64,000 nt of DNA from Symbiodinium natans (GCA_905221605.1 CAJNDS010002760.1:161501-225500), one strand, 5' to 3'. Counted from the stretch's first letter, positions 46,222 to 58,312 are shown. A program made the numbers and translations. Notes: generated by a model not told the origin, from the letters alone.

Positions 46222-48848
46222 TCACGTCAGTCGTACTATGGAGGCCTCAGGAACAAGAACCAGGTAGTTCCTCTTTTCTCTTCTCTTTTTCTCCTCAATC
46301 CTAAAGTCGAAGGCTCTCGTGAGGAGAAGAGAAGGGAGAGAAGGAGGGAAAGATAAGAGGAACACAATTTTCATGGGAAGAGCCAAGAAAAGAATAGAAG
46401 AGAGATAAAACAAGGCGCAAAGAAGATGGTACTCTTCTTTATCTATCCTCTCTCCCTTATCTCTCCGTTCCCTCTGTCTTTTCAAAATGAGAAAAACAAA
46501 AAGAAAGATGAAAAGAAGAAGGGTTAGGAAAAGAGCCGAAGAGATAGGCCGAAAAGAGGGGTATGGTGAAGTACGGCAAAGGTCCACGCACAAGGAGTCA
46601 CCTTCTGCTTACCCTTCCCCTGCTTGATTTTACAAGCTCCTTTCTTGTGTTTTATCAGTTAAAATTAAAAGGAAACAGAAGGAGAGAAGGGAAAGGGAAG
46701 TGAGAGAGGAGAGACAACAAGGAGGCCATTTTAATTTCATGTGAGTTATCAAAAGGAATGCAATATTATGGGAAGAGCAATGGAAAAAAAGAGTGGAAGA
46801 GAAATTAAGACAGGAGAGGGAGGTGCAAAAATAAGGCAAAGAGAAGATGGTGCCGTGTTCATCTCACCTCTCGTTCTTATCTTCCTCTTCTCTGGTTCTT
46901 TTCCCTGTGAAATAAAAAAACAAAAGGAAGGACAATGAACATATAAAGGAACCCGTTTTCGTTTTCCGTTTGGGCACAAGGAAAAACAGAGGCGATAGGG
47001 CGAGAGGAGGGGTTTGCTGAAGCATGGGGAGGGTGTACGGGCAAGGGGCCAACTCCGCCCACTTCCCCCATCCATTGAAAGAGGAAAAGGAACAGGGCCT
47101 CCATTCCCCTCTTATTCTTCCTTTCTTGCGTTTTTTTCGTTTAGAAGGGAACAGGAGAAGAGGAGGGAGAGAGAAGGAGAGAGGAGACATAAAAAGGGTT
47201 GCATTTTTAATGGGAAGAGCAAAGAAAAGACCAGAAGAGAGATGATGGGAGAAGAGGAGGAGACAAAACAAGGCGCACAGAAAATGGGCAGATAAGAAGA
47301 GAGGAAAGGGAATGACCAAGTACAATGAGGAGTTCTTCAATTTCCCTCCCTATCTCTTATGTTACTTTTCCTTCTTGTGGGGTGTCCCTTTTCTCTTGAA
47401 GATGCAGAAAACGATTGAACAGGACACCCGTTCCATCGCCCATATGTAGGGAAAGAGAGAGAATCATGAGCATCAGCTGGGCTTGCTGCCAATCCAACAT
47501 GGGCGTCCCTTTTAATCGCATTATGTGTCCTTTTTTCTCGCTTGAAGATGCAGAAAACGATCCAAAAGCACATCTGTTGGAGGAAGAGAGAAGGAGAGAG
47601 GAGAGATACCAAGGATTGCATATTTAATGGGAAGAGCAAGGAAGAGAATAGAAGACAGATGAATAGAGAAGATGGCGCTCTTCTTTGTCTATTCTCTCTC
47701 CCTTGTTTCTCCCTTCCCTCTTTCTTTTCGAAATGAGAAAAACAAAAAGGAAGAACTATGAGAAGGAGAAGAATAAGGAAAGGAACAGAAGAGATAGGCC
47801 GAGAGGATGAATATGATGGAGTATTATGGAAAGGCTCACGCGCAAGGAGTCACCCTCTGCTTACCTTTTCACTGCTTTATCATATGAGTTCCTTTCTTGT
47901 GTTTTATCAGTTAAAAGGAAGCGGAAGAAGAGAAGGGAAAGGGAAGTGAGAGAGGAAAGATAACAAGGATGCTATGTTTCCCGAAGCGTGCTGCAAGGAA
48001 TAGAAGAGACAGGAAGCAAGGAGACGGAATCACAAAATAAGGCGCAAAGCTGTACATATCATCTCTCCCTTGTCTCTCCCTATTCCCTTTCGAACTAGAA
48101 AAAACCATTCTTGCTTTTCACAGATAGGTTCCCTCTCTCCTCTTCAGGAAATCCCCTTTCCCTTATGTTGCTTTTTGAAGCGAATAAGAAAAATAGCAGA
48201 TAAGAAGAGAGGAAAGGGTCAATTTCCCTCCCTATCTCTTATGTTGCTTTTCCTTCTTGTGGGGTGTCCCTGTTTCTCTTGAAGATGCAGAAAACGATTG
48301 AAAAGGACACCCGTTCCATCGCCCATGTGTAGGGAAAGAGAGAGAATCATGAGCATCAGCTGGGCTTGCTGCCAATCCAACATGGGCGTCCCTTTTAATC
48401 GCAGTCTGTGTCCTTTTTTCTCGCTTGAAGATGCAGAAAACGATCCAAAAGCACATCTGTTGGAGGAAGAGAGAAGGAGAGAGGAGAGATACCAAGGATT
48501 GCATATTTAATGGGAAGAGCAAGGAAGAGAATAGAAGACAGATGAATAGAGAAGAGGGAGAGACAAAACAAGGCGCAGAGAAGATGGCACTCTTCTTTAT
48601 CTATTCTCTCTCCCTTGTTTCTCCCTTCCCTCTTTCTTTTCGAAATGAGAAAAACAAAAAGGAAGAACTATGAGAAGGAGAAGAGTAAGGAAAGGAACAG
48701 AAGAGATAGGCCGAGAGGATGAATATGATGGAGTATTATGGAAAGGCTCACGCGCAAGGAGTCACCCTCTGCTTACCTTTCCACTGCTTTATCATATGAG
48801 TTCCTTTCTTGTGTCTTATCAGCAGAAGAGAAGGGAAAAGCAAAAATT
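46222..48848. repeat. Purine/pyrimidine-rich segment, copy 2
   Basis: Counterpart of 35405-38040, with the same internal repeat (47340 and 48223) and ATCATGAGCATCAGCTG motifs at 47463 and 48347. Confidence 0.85.
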
Positions 48849-50993
48849 GAGCCCAACATTTTAGGACCAGGGCTTGCGATCTGACTCTTTGGAGCAAAAA
48901 TCGATTCCAAAATCTTAGGGACCAGGGCTTGCGATGTTACTCTTTGGAGCAAGAAATGAGCCCAAAATCTTAAAGACCGGGGCTTGCGATTTCACCTTTT
49001 GGAGCAAATACTGGGCCCAAAATCTTAGGGACCAGGGCTTGCAATTTGACTCCGTGGAGCACAAATTGACCCCGAAATCTTAGGGACCAGGGCTTGCGAT
49101 TTGACTCTGTGGAGCACAAATCGACCCCGAAAACTTAGGGACCAGGGCTTGCGATTTGACTCTTTGGAGCAAAAATCGACCCAAAAATCTGAGGGACCAG
49201 GGCTTGCGATTTTACTCTTTGGCGCAAAAACTGGGCCCCAAATCTTAGGGACCAGGGCTTGCGATGTCACTCTTTGGAGCAAAATTGAACCCAAAGTCTT
49301 AGGGACCAGGGCTTGCGATTTGACTTTTTGGAGCAAAAACTGGGCCCAAAATCTTAGGGACAAGGGCTTGCGATGTCACTCTTTGGAGCAAAAAATGAAC
49401 CCAAAATCTTAGGGGCCAGGGCTTGCGATTTGACTCTTTGGAGCAAAAACTGGGCCCCAAATCTTAGGGACCAGGGCTTGCGATTTGACTCTTTGGAGCA
49501 AAAATTGAACCCAAAATCTTAGGGACCAGGGCTTGCGATTTGACTTTTCGGAGCAAAAACTGGGCCCAAGATCTTAGGGACCAGGGCTTGCGATGTCACT
49601 CTTTGGAGCAACAATGAATGCAAAATCTTAGGGACCAGGGCCTGCGATTTGACTCTTTGGAGCAAAAATTGAACCCAAAATCTTAGGGACCAGGGCTTGC
49701 GATTTGACTCTTTGGAGCAAAAACTGGGCCCAAGATCTTAGGGACCAAGGGCTTGCGATGTCACTCTTTGGAGCAAAAAATGAACCCAAAATCTTAGGGA
49801 CCAGGGCTTGCGATTTGACTCTTTGGAGCAAAAACTGGGCCCCAAATCTTAGGGACCAGGGCTTGCGATGTCACTCTTTGGAGCAAAAAACGAACCCAAA
49901 ATCTTAAGGACCAGGGCTTGCGATGTCACTCTTTGGAGCAAAAATTGAACCCAAAATCTTAGGGACCAGGGCTTGCGATTTGAATCTTTGGAGCAAAAAC
50001 TGGGCCCCAAATCTTAGGGACCAGGGCTTGCGATGTCACTCTTTGGAGCAAAAAATGAACCCAAAATCTTAGGGACCAGGGCTTGCGATGTTACTCTTTG
50101 GAGCAAAAACTGGGCCCCAAATCTTAGGGACCAGGGCTTGCGATGTCACTCTTTGGAGCAAAAATTGAACCCAAAATCTTAGGGACCAGGGCTTGCGATT
50201 TCACTCTTTGGAGCAAAAACTGGGCCCCAAATCTTAGGGACCAGGGCTTGCGATTTGACTCTTTGGAGCAAAAATTGAACCCAAAATCTTAGGGACCAGG
50301 GCTTGCGATTTGACTCTTCGGAGCAAAAACTGGGCCCCAAATCTTAGGGACCAGGGCTTGCGATGTTACTCTTTGGAGCAAAGATTGAACCCAAAATCTT
50401 AGGGACTAGGGCTTGCGATTTGACCCTTTGGAGCAAAAACTGGGCCCAAAATCTTAGGGACCAGGGCTTGCGATTTGACTCTTTGGAGCAACTGGTCCCA
50501 AGATCTTAGGGACCAGGGCTTGCGATGTCACTCTTTTGGGCAAGAAATGAGCCCAAAATCTTAGGGAGCAGGGCTTGCGATTTGACCCTTTGGAGCAAAA
50601 ACTGTGCCCCAAATCTTAGGGACCAGGGCTTGCGGTTTGACTCTGTGGAGCAAAAATTGAACCCGAAATCTTCGGGGCCAGGGCTTGCGATTTGACTCTT
50701 CGGAGCAAGAAATGAGCCCAAACTCTTAAGGACCAGGGCTTGCTTTGGAGCAAAAAACTGAGTCCAAAATCTTAGGGACCAGGGCTTGCGATTTGACTCT
50801 TTGGAGCAAAAACTGGGCCCCAAATAATAGGGACCAGGGCTTGCGATGTTACTCTTTGGGGCAAGAAATGAGCCCAAAATCTTAGGGACCAGGGCTTGCG
50901 ATGTTACTCTTTGGGGCAAGAACTGAGCTCAAAATCTTAGGGACCAGGGCTTGCGATGTCACTTTTTGGAGCAAAAACTGTGCCCTAGTATTG
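48849..50993 (+). repeat. 55-bp satellite, copy 2, about 39 units
   Basis: Same unit as 38041-40075. The stretch corresponding to the inverted part of copy 1 is in forward orientation here. Confidence 0.93.
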
Positions 50994-51350
50994 GGGGGAG
51001 GAGGGCTCGTGATTTAGTATTGGGAGGAGGCCCGGGCTCGTAAATTAGTATTGCGGGGAGGCCCGGCTCGTGATTTAGTATTGCGGGAGGCCCGGGCTCG
51101 TGATTTAGTATTGGGGGGAGGCCCGGGCTCGTGATTTAGTATTGGGGGGAGGCCCGGCCTCGTAATTTGGAGGCCCGGGCTCGGGATTTAGCCCGGGCTC
51201 GTGATTTAGTATTGGGGGGAGGCCCGGGCTCGTGATTTAGTATTGCGGGAAGGCCCGGGCTCGTAATTTAGTATTGGGGGGAGGCCCGGGCTCGTGATGT
51301 AGTATTGGGGGGAGGCCCGGGCTCGTGGTTTAGTATTGGGGGGAGGAGGA
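50994..51350 (+). repeat. 31-bp satellite, copy 2
   Basis: Same unit and nearly the same series of variants as 40076-40436. Confidence 0.9.
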
Positions 51351-51359
51351 TGCCCCAGC

Positions 51360-52290
51360 CCCCACCCCCCATTTGGAAATAGATGAATTAATTGAATTAA
51401 TTGAAATAGTTGAATTAATTCAATTAATTCAATTAATTGATTTATTTCCAAAGGGGAGGTGCAAATTAATTGAATTAATTGAATTAATTCAGTTATTTCA
51501 ATTAATTCAAGTAATTCATTTATTTCCAAATGGGGGGGATTCCCCAGCCCCCACCCCCCCCCCTTGGAAATAAATGAATTAGTTGAATTAATTGAATTAA
51601 TTGAATTAATTCAATTAATTCAATTAATTCAATTAATTCATTTATTTCCAAAGGGGAGGTGGAATTAATTGAATTAATTGAATTAATTAAATGATTTTTA
51701 TTAATTCAATTAATTCAATTAATTCAATTAATTCAATTAATTCAATTAATTCAATTAATTCAATTAATTCAATTAATTCAATTAATTCATTTATTTCCAA
51801 ATGGGGGGGATTCCCCAGCCCCCACCCCCCCGCTTTGGAAATAAATGAATTAATTGAATTAATTGAATGAATTCAATTAATTCAATTAATTCAATTAATT
51901 CAATTAATTCAATTAATTCAATTAATTCATGTATTTCCAAAGGGGGGGTGGAATTAATTGAATTAACTGAATTAATTCAATTATTTCAATTAATTCAATT
52001 AATTCAATTAATTCATTTATTTCCAAAGGGGGGGGAGGGGTGGGGGCTGGTGAATCCCCCCATTTGGAAATAATTGAATTAATTGAATTAATTGAATTAA
52101 TTGAATTAATTGAATCAATTCAATTCATTCAATTAATTCAATTAATTCCACCCCCCCCTTTGGAAATAAATGAATTAATTGAACTAATTCAATTAATTCA
52201 ATTAATTCAATTAATTCAATTAATTCAATTAATTCAATTAATTCATTGATTTCCAAAGGGGGGGGGGTGGGGGCTGGGGAATCCCCCCCA
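51360..52290. repeat. AATTGAATT palindromic array
   Basis: Several hairpin modules (TTTGGAAATAAATGAATTAA...TTAATTCATTTATTTCCAAA) separated by G/C tracts with GGGGATTCCCCAGCCCCCAC. Confidence 0.92.
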
Positions 52291-52319
52291 TTTGGAAATG
52301 AATGAACTAATTGAACGAA

Positions 52320-53040
52320 ACTATTTAAACTATCGCGGCTCGATTTGGCCAAATTTTGCCGGGCAGCCTGCGGGCAAAATTTGGCCAAATCGGGCTGCTC
52401 TTCGTATGCCATGAGAAATGCGCGGCTCGATTTGGCCAAATTTTGCCCGGAGGCTGCCCGGCAAAATTTGGCCAAATCGAGCCACGCATTTCTCAGCGCG
52501 TACGACGAGCAGCCCGATTTGGCCAAATTTTGCCCGCAGACTTCCCGGCAAATTTTGGCCAAATCGAGCCGCGATAGTTTAAATAATTTCGGGCCTCCAG
52601 AAAGGCGCGGTTCGATTTGGCCAGATTTTGCCGGGCAGTCTGCGGGCAAAATTTGGCCAAATCGGGCTGCTCGTCGAACGCGATGAGAAATGCGCGGCTC
52701 GATTTGGCCAAATTTTGCCGGGCAGCCTCCGGGCAAAATTTGGCCAAATCGAGCCCGCCTTTCTGAAGGCCCGAAATTTTAACTTCGCGGCTCGATTTGG
52801 CCAAAATTTTGCCGGGCGCTTCAGGGCAAAATTGGCAATCGGGTCCCTTCGTTATGCGAATGAGAAATGCGTGGCTCGATTTGGCCAAATTTTGCCCGGA
52901 GGCTGCCCGGCAAAATTTGGCACATCGAGCCGCGATAGTTTACATAATTTCGGCGCCTCCAGAAAAGGCCCGGCTCGAGTGGCAAATTGGCGTGCAGACC
53001 GGGCAAAATTGGCCAAATCGAGCTGGGGGGTGGGGTTCTG
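52320..53040. repeat. GGCCAAATTTTGCC palindromic satellite
   Basis: CTCGATTTGGCCAAATTTTG-CCGGGCAGCC and its complement GGCAAAATTTGGCCAAATCG alternate, giving hairpins spaced by AGAAATGCG and TTTAAATAATTTCGGGCC linkers. Open frames here (KFGQIEPR, LAKFCR repeats) follow the repeat on both strands and are not credible genes. Confidence 0.92.
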
Positions 53041-53049
53041 GGGAATCCC

Positions 53050-53725
53050 CCCAATTTGGAAACTAAATGAATTAATGAATATTAGGGCAATTAATGAATT
53101 AATGAAATAATTGAATTAATTGGCAGTATTGCATAAGCAATTAATTAATTAAGTCCAATTAATTCCACCCAACTTTGGAAAATAATTGAATTAATTCAAT
53201 TAATTCAATTAATTCAATTAATTCAATTAATTCAATTAATTCATTTATTTCCAAAGGGGGGGAGGGGTGGGGGCTGGGGAATCCCCCCCATTTGGAAATA
53301 AATGAATTAATTGAATTAATCGAAATAATTCAACTAATTCAACTAATTCAATTAATTCAATTAATTCATTTATTTCCAAAGGGGAGGTGGAATTAATTGA
53401 ATTAATTGAATTAATTCCAATTAATTCAATTAATTCAATTAATTCAATTAATTCAATTAATTCAATTAATTCAATTAATTCAATTAATTCAATGAATTCA
53501 ATTAATTCAATTAATTCAATTAATTCAATTAATTCAATTAATTCAATTAATTCATTTATTTCCAAAGGGGGGGGTTCAATTAATTCAATTAATTCAATTA
53601 ATTCAACTAATTCAATTAATTCCACCCCCCCCTTTGGAAATAAATGAATTAATTGAATTAATTGATTAAATTCAATAAATTTCAGGGGGAAAGTGGAAAT
53701 TAAGGAATTTAATGAATTAAATTCT
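53050..53725. repeat. AATTGAATT palindromic array
   Basis: Same modules as 51360-52290; includes a long (AATTCAATT)n run at 53415-53555. Confidence 0.9.
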
Positions 53726-53742
53726 GTCTGTGCAACCCTACA

Positions 53743-53856
53743 GGACCTAAAATAGGGTCTATTTGGAACATGGCTCTTGTGAATAAGTATACGTTTTGGG
53801 GCCTGTTTTCCTCTTGTAAATACGATTCCCAGCTTCCAAATAGACCCTATTTAAGC
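53743..53856. mobile_element. Hairpin element AATAGGGTCTATTTGGAA...TTCCAAATAGACCCTATT
   Basis: About 114 bp with matching inverted ends; a nearly identical copy is at 56287-56400. Both follow the same GTGCAACCCTACAGGACC sequence and mark the end of each 2.5-kb unit. Confidence 0.8.
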
Positions 53857-53865
53857 TGCACACGC

Positions 53866-54745
53866 CCCCACCCCCCATTTGGAAATAAATTAATTACTTG
53901 AATTAATTGAAATAATTGAATTAATTCAATTAATTCAATTAATTGATTTATTTCCAAAGGGGAGGTGGAATTAGTTGAATTAATTGAATTAATTCAATTA
54001 TTTCAATTAATTCAAGTAATTCATTTATTTCCAAATGGGGGGGATTCCCCAGCCCCCACCCCCCCCCTTTGGAAATAAATGAATTAATTGAATTAATTGA
54101 ATTAATTGAGCTAATTGAATTAATTGAATTAATTCAACTAATTCAATTAATTCATTTATTTCCAAAGGGGAGGTGGAATTAATTGAATTAATTGAATTAA
54201 TTCAATTATTTCAATTAATTCAATTAATTCAATTAATTCATTTATTTCCAAATGGGGGGGATTCCCCATCCCCCACCCCCCCCCCCCCTTTGGAAATAAA
54301 TGAATTAATTGAATTAATTGAATTAATTGAATTAATTGAATTTCAATTAATGGATTTATTTCCAAAGGGGAGGTGGAATTAATTGAATTAATTGAATTAA
54401 TTCAATTATTTCAATTAATTCAATTAATTCATTTATTTCCAAAGGGGGGGGAGGGGTGGGGGCTGGGGAATCCCCCCATTTGGAAATAATTGAATTAATT
54501 GAATTAATTGAATTAATTGAATTAATTGAACTAATTGACTCAATTCAATTAATTCAATTAACTAAATTAAATTAATTAATTCCACCCCCCCTTTGGAAAT
54601 AAATTAATTAATTGAATTAATTGAATTAATTGAATTAATTGAATTAATTCAATTAATTCAATTAATGCAATTAATTCAATTAATTCATTTATTTCCAAAG
54701 GGGGGGGGGGTGGGGTCTGGGGAATCCCCCCCATTTGGAAATGAA
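53866..54745. repeat. AATTGAATT palindromic array, second 2.5-kb unit
   Basis: Repeats the structure of 51360-52290. Confidence 0.9.
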
Positions 54746-54759
54746 TGAACTAATTGAAC

Positions 54760-55485
54760 GAAATTATTTAAACTATCGCGGCTCGATTTGGCCAAATTTT
54801 GCCGGGCAGCCTGCGGGCAAAATTTGGCCAAATCGGGCTGCTTCTCGTATGCCATGAGAAATGCGCGGCTCGATTTGGCCAAATTTTGCCCGGAGGCTGC
54901 CCGGCAAAATTTGGCCAAATCGAGCCGCGCATTTCTCAGCGCGTACGACGAGCAGCCCGATTTAGCCAAATTTTGCCCGCAGACTTCCCGGCAAAATTTG
55001 GCCAAACCGAGCCGCGATAGTTTAAATAATTTCGGGCCTCCAGAAAGGCGCGGCTCGATTTGGCCAGATTTTGCCGGGCAGTCTGCGGGCAAAATTTGGC
55101 CAAATCGGGCTGCTCGTCGAACGCGATGAGAAATGCGCGGCTCGATTTGGCCAAATTTTGCCGGGCAGCCTGGCAAAATTTGGCCAAATCGAGCCGCGCC
55201 TTTCTGAAGGCCCGAAAGTTTTAAACTATCGCGGCTCGATTTGGCCAAATTTTGCCGGGCAGCTTCCGGGCAAAATTTGGCCAAATCGGGCTGCCCTTCG
55301 TATGCGATGAGAAATGCGTGGCTCGATTTGGCCAAATTTTGCCCGGAGGCTGCCCGGCAAAACTTGGCCAAATCGAGCCGCGATAGTTTAAATAATTTCG
55401 GGCCTCCAGAAAGGCGCGGCTCGATTTGGCCAAATTTTGCCGGGCAGCCTCCGGGCAAAATTTGGCCAAATCGAGCTGGGGGGGT
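54760..55485. repeat. GGCCAAATTTTGCC palindromic satellite, second unit
   Basis: Nearly identical to 52320-53040 with fewer deletions. Confidence 0.92.
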
Positions 55486-55489
55486 GGGC

Positions 55490-56235
55490 TCTGGGGAATC
55501 CCCCCCATTTGGAAATTAATTGAATTAATTGAATTAATTGAATTAATTCAATTAATTCAATTAATTCAATTAATCCAACTAATTCAATTAATTCCACCCC
55601 CCCTTTGGAAATAAATGAATTAATTGAATGAATTGAATTAATTGAATTAATTGAATTAATTGAATTAATTGAATTAATTGAATTAATTGAATTAATTCAA
55701 TTAATTCAATTAATTCAATTAATTCAATTAATTCAATTAATTCATTTATTTCCAAAGGGGGGGGAGGGGTGGGGGCTGGGGAATCCCCCCCATTTGGAAA
55801 TAAATGAATTAATTGAATTAATTGAATTAATCGAAATAATTCAACTAATTCAATTAATTCAATTAATTCATTTATTTCCAAAGGGGAGGTGGAATTAATT
55901 GAATTAATTGAATTAATTCCAATTAATTCAATTAATTCAATTAATTCAATTAATTCAATTAATTCAATTAATTCTAATTCAATTAATTCAATTAATTCAA
56001 TTAATTCAATTAATTCAATTAATTCAATTAATTCAATTAATTCAATTAATTCAATTAATTCAATTAATTCAATTAATTCATTTATTTCCAATTCAATTAA
56101 TTCAATTAATTCAATTAATTCAATTAATTCAATTAATTCAATTAATTCAACTAATTCAATTAATTCCACCCCCCCCTTTGGAAATAAATGAATTAATTGA
56201 ATTAATTGATTAAATTCATTAAATTCCAGGGGGAA
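55490..56235. repeat. AATTGAATT palindromic array
   Basis: Closes the second unit; long (AATTCAATT)n run at 55915-56165. Confidence 0.9.
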
Positions 56236-56286
56236 AGTGGAAATTAAGGAATTTAATGAATTAAATTCTGTCTGTGCAACCCTACA

Positions 56287-56400
56287 GGACCTAAAATAGG
56301 GTCTATTTGGAACATGGCTCTTGTGAATAAGTATACGTTTTGGGGCCTGTTTTCCTCTTGTAAATACGATTCCCAGCTTCCAAATAGACCCTATTTAAGC
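56287..56400. mobile_element. Hairpin element at the right end of the block
   Basis: Copy of 53743-53856. Its right arm is the complement of the left end of the block at 46144. Confidence 0.8.
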
Positions 56401-56405
56401 TGCAC

Positions 56406-56460
56406 ACCCCCCCCCCCCCCCCCCCCCCCCCTTTTGGCCCCCCCCCCCCTCCCCCTTTTC
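56406..56460. repeat. Poly(C) tract
   Basis: C-runs interrupted by TTTTGG; right border of the block. 56461-56680 beyond it has no identified gene. Confidence 0.85.
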
Positions 56461-56680
56461 AGGCCCTGCTGTCGACCTGTACTGCGCCCGCACTTCTCCT
56501 GCCTGACTCAAAAAAAGCTTGCTTGTCAGCCGCGCTTCTAGCTTTCGTGGCCCCGATCTCAAGTATTCTAGTTGCCACTAGTGCATCGACTGGACTAGTG
56601 CAGGAGTGACTTAGATATGTTGTGGTGATGCCAGGCGTCGTCATCTTAGCTTGCCGTACATGAAGTGGTCTTCAGCTACT

Positions 56681-56757
56681 AAACCCTAAACCCTAAACCC
56701 TAAACCCTAAACCCTAAACCCTAAACCCTAAACCCTAAACCCTAAACCCTAAACCGT
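56681..56757 (-). repeat. CCCTAAA array
   Basis: Eleven units directly upstream of exon-like sequence. Confidence 0.92.
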
Positions 56758-56763
56758 TCTCAG

Positions 56764-56964
56764 CGAAGAAGCCTGGGACACGGAGCTGTGGCACCGGGTT
56801 TAGCTATGACTTGGGGTGGCTTTCATGGCTTCGGTGGCTTCTTCCAGCCGCCAAGCCCGCCGGAAGAGCAGCGAGTTCACCGCACACGACACGGGTAGGA
56901 GGATATGCTCAAGTCAAGAGGCCTGTTTGGAACAGGGGGGCCTCATGATACTGCTGATCCACAG
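56764..56964 (+). CDS. Three candidate short exons
   Basis: 56764-56797 (EEAWDTELWHR, TTCTCAG| and CACCGG|GTTTAG); 56848-56894 (CTTCCAG| and ACACGG|GTAGGA); 56936-56964 (GLMILLIH, GAACAG| and CACAG|GTGAGA). The splice sites are good, the products not recognised. Confidence 0.42.
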
Positions 56965-57094
56965 GTGAGAAGCATTTTTGTTTGCCTTCCTATGGTGTAC
57001 GGTCCTTGACTAGATCGTAATGGGCCCTGTTCCCCCTTTTTAGGGGGCCCTTGGTTCCTTAACTTCTACCCAAACCCCAGACCCGAACCCAAAA

Positions 57095-57172
57095 CCCTAA
57101 ACCCTAGACCCTAGACCCTAAACCCTAAACCCTAAACCCTATACCCTAAACCCTAAACCCTAAACCCTAAAC
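57095..57172 (-). repeat. CCCTAAA array
   Basis: About eleven units including CCCTAGA and CCCTATA variants. Confidence 0.88.
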
Positions 57173-57216
57173 CCAACGCTAGAAGGGAGCCCTTTTGTAA
57201 TCCCTAAACCATAAAC

Positions 57217-57276
57217 ACGACGAAGGAGTTGGAGGCGTGCAACGAGGAGATAGCTTCACTGGAGAAGCGAAAGCAG
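57217..57276 (+). CDS. Candidate exon (TTKELEACNEEIASLEKRKQ)
   Basis: 20 codons with coiled-coil character ending CAG|GCGGGGTGTC, a GC donor. The same GCAGGCGGGGTGTC stands at the first UBA2-like donor (4453). Not recognised. Confidence 0.5.
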
Positions 57277-57299
57277 GCGGGGTGTCGGTGTGGTTTAGG

Positions 57300-57670
57300 G
57301 TTTAGGGCTTGCGGGCGTTTTGTGGTTCAGAGTTTAACTAGATAGGTTGTGGTTGCATTTTCGGGAGATGTACTACAAATGCTCCTGATAGTTTGTGGGC
57401 TTCGGGCTAATTAGGGCCATTCTTGAGGATGTGCATTTGGGCATTTGGGGGCCAATCGAGGGGGGGGGGGGGACGGGAGGGAGGGGAAGGAATTCAGGTA
57501 TACAAGTTCTCCACACCCGAAGCCCTAAACGCCCAATCTGGAACAACCGCCCAAACCCCAAACACCAAAGCACCACATCAACCCTAAAAGAGCACACAAC
57601 CTGTGTAAACCCTGGGGGTGCAGTCCGTGCTAAGTTTCCAGCTTTCCAGGAGTCGTTTAAGGGTGTAAAT
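57300..57670. other. No gene identified
   Basis: Unique sequence with a G-rich run (57461-57490). Overlapping open frames on both strands (57373-57694) have no splice or homology support. Confidence 0.4.
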
Positions 57671-57671
57671 C

Positions 57672-57778
57672 AGGGTCGAAATAATTACGAGTAATATTCC
57701 CTTATGGCCGCTTGAAATTGCACTAGAAAAGTCTCCCACAACACTGTTCTATTTTTTCAGGCCCCTATATTACGTGGG
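57672..57778. mobile_element. Family F element, uninterrupted
   Basis: AATAATTACGAGTAATATTCCCTTATGGCC...TTTCAGGCCCCTATATTACG in pieces; reference for the split copy at 28955. Confidence 0.58.
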
Positions 57779-57995
57779 GCTCGCCTGTTCCCCTTGTTCC
57801 CCTAAACCCTAAAGTTAAAGCCTTTGGACCCTAAACCCTAAAGCCTAAACTTCATGCCCTAAACCCTAAACCCTCAACCCTAAACTTCAAGCCTTGAGGG
57901 GCCCTAATTTGTAGCCCTTTAAACCCTAAACCCTAAACCCTAATTTGCCGGGTGTGGGGCCGCAGGTAAGGCCAAAAAATATTCACGATTCCCAG

Positions 57996-58050
57996 GAGAC
58001 GGCTGGAAAGATGTGCGAGCTGGCAGCCCAGATTTGTTGTTGGCTGTTGC
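57996..58050 (+). CDS. Candidate exon (DGWKDVRAGSPDLLLAVA)
   Basis: Acceptor GATTCCCAG|GA and TTGC|GTTTAG at its end, with TTTAGGG following to 58100. Not recognised. Confidence 0.42.
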
Positions 58051-58115
58051 GTTTAGGGGTTTACGGTTTAGGGTTTAGGGTTTAGGGTTTAGGGTTTAAC
58101 GGTCGGAGGAGCTGG

Positions 58116-58219
58116 GTTTTGGAGTACTCTACTTTAACACCTTTGCTGGTTTTGGGTTCCTATCATAGCTACTTGTACCTAGAAAAGTATATACTTCTTT
58201 CCAGGGCCTTACTCCAAAG
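58116..58219. mobile_element. Family E hairpin element, copy 2
   Basis: TTTGGAGTACTCTACTTTAA...CTTACTCCAAAG. Confidence 0.62.
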
Positions 58220-58312
58220 TAGGGGGGAGCGTCCAGCATGAGAAGACGCGGACCTGCCGCTTATCGAGCTCCGAGGGGACGGCATGGTGTCAATCTGACA
58301 GTTGTAGAAGGT

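Larger units (their letters stand above)
46144..56400. mobile_element. Satellite-rich block, copy 2, with 30-bp perfect terminal inverted repeats
   Basis: The first 30 bp (GCTTAAATAGGGTCTATTTG then GAAGCTGGGA) are perfectly complementary to 56371-56400. Between lie the purine-rich segment, the 55-bp and 31-bp satellites, and two about 2.5-kb units of AATT palindromes and GGCCAAATTTTGCC palindromes. No transposase or other credible gene is visible. It may be a large non-autonomous element, or a satellite bounded by two copies of a small hairpin element (see 56287-56400). Confidence 0.6.

Noticed and set aside
52125..55458. Open frames up to 257 codons with LAKFCR, KFGQIEPR and INSINS or LIELIE repeats
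   Set aside because: They are direct translations of palindromic satellites, with equivalents on both strands.
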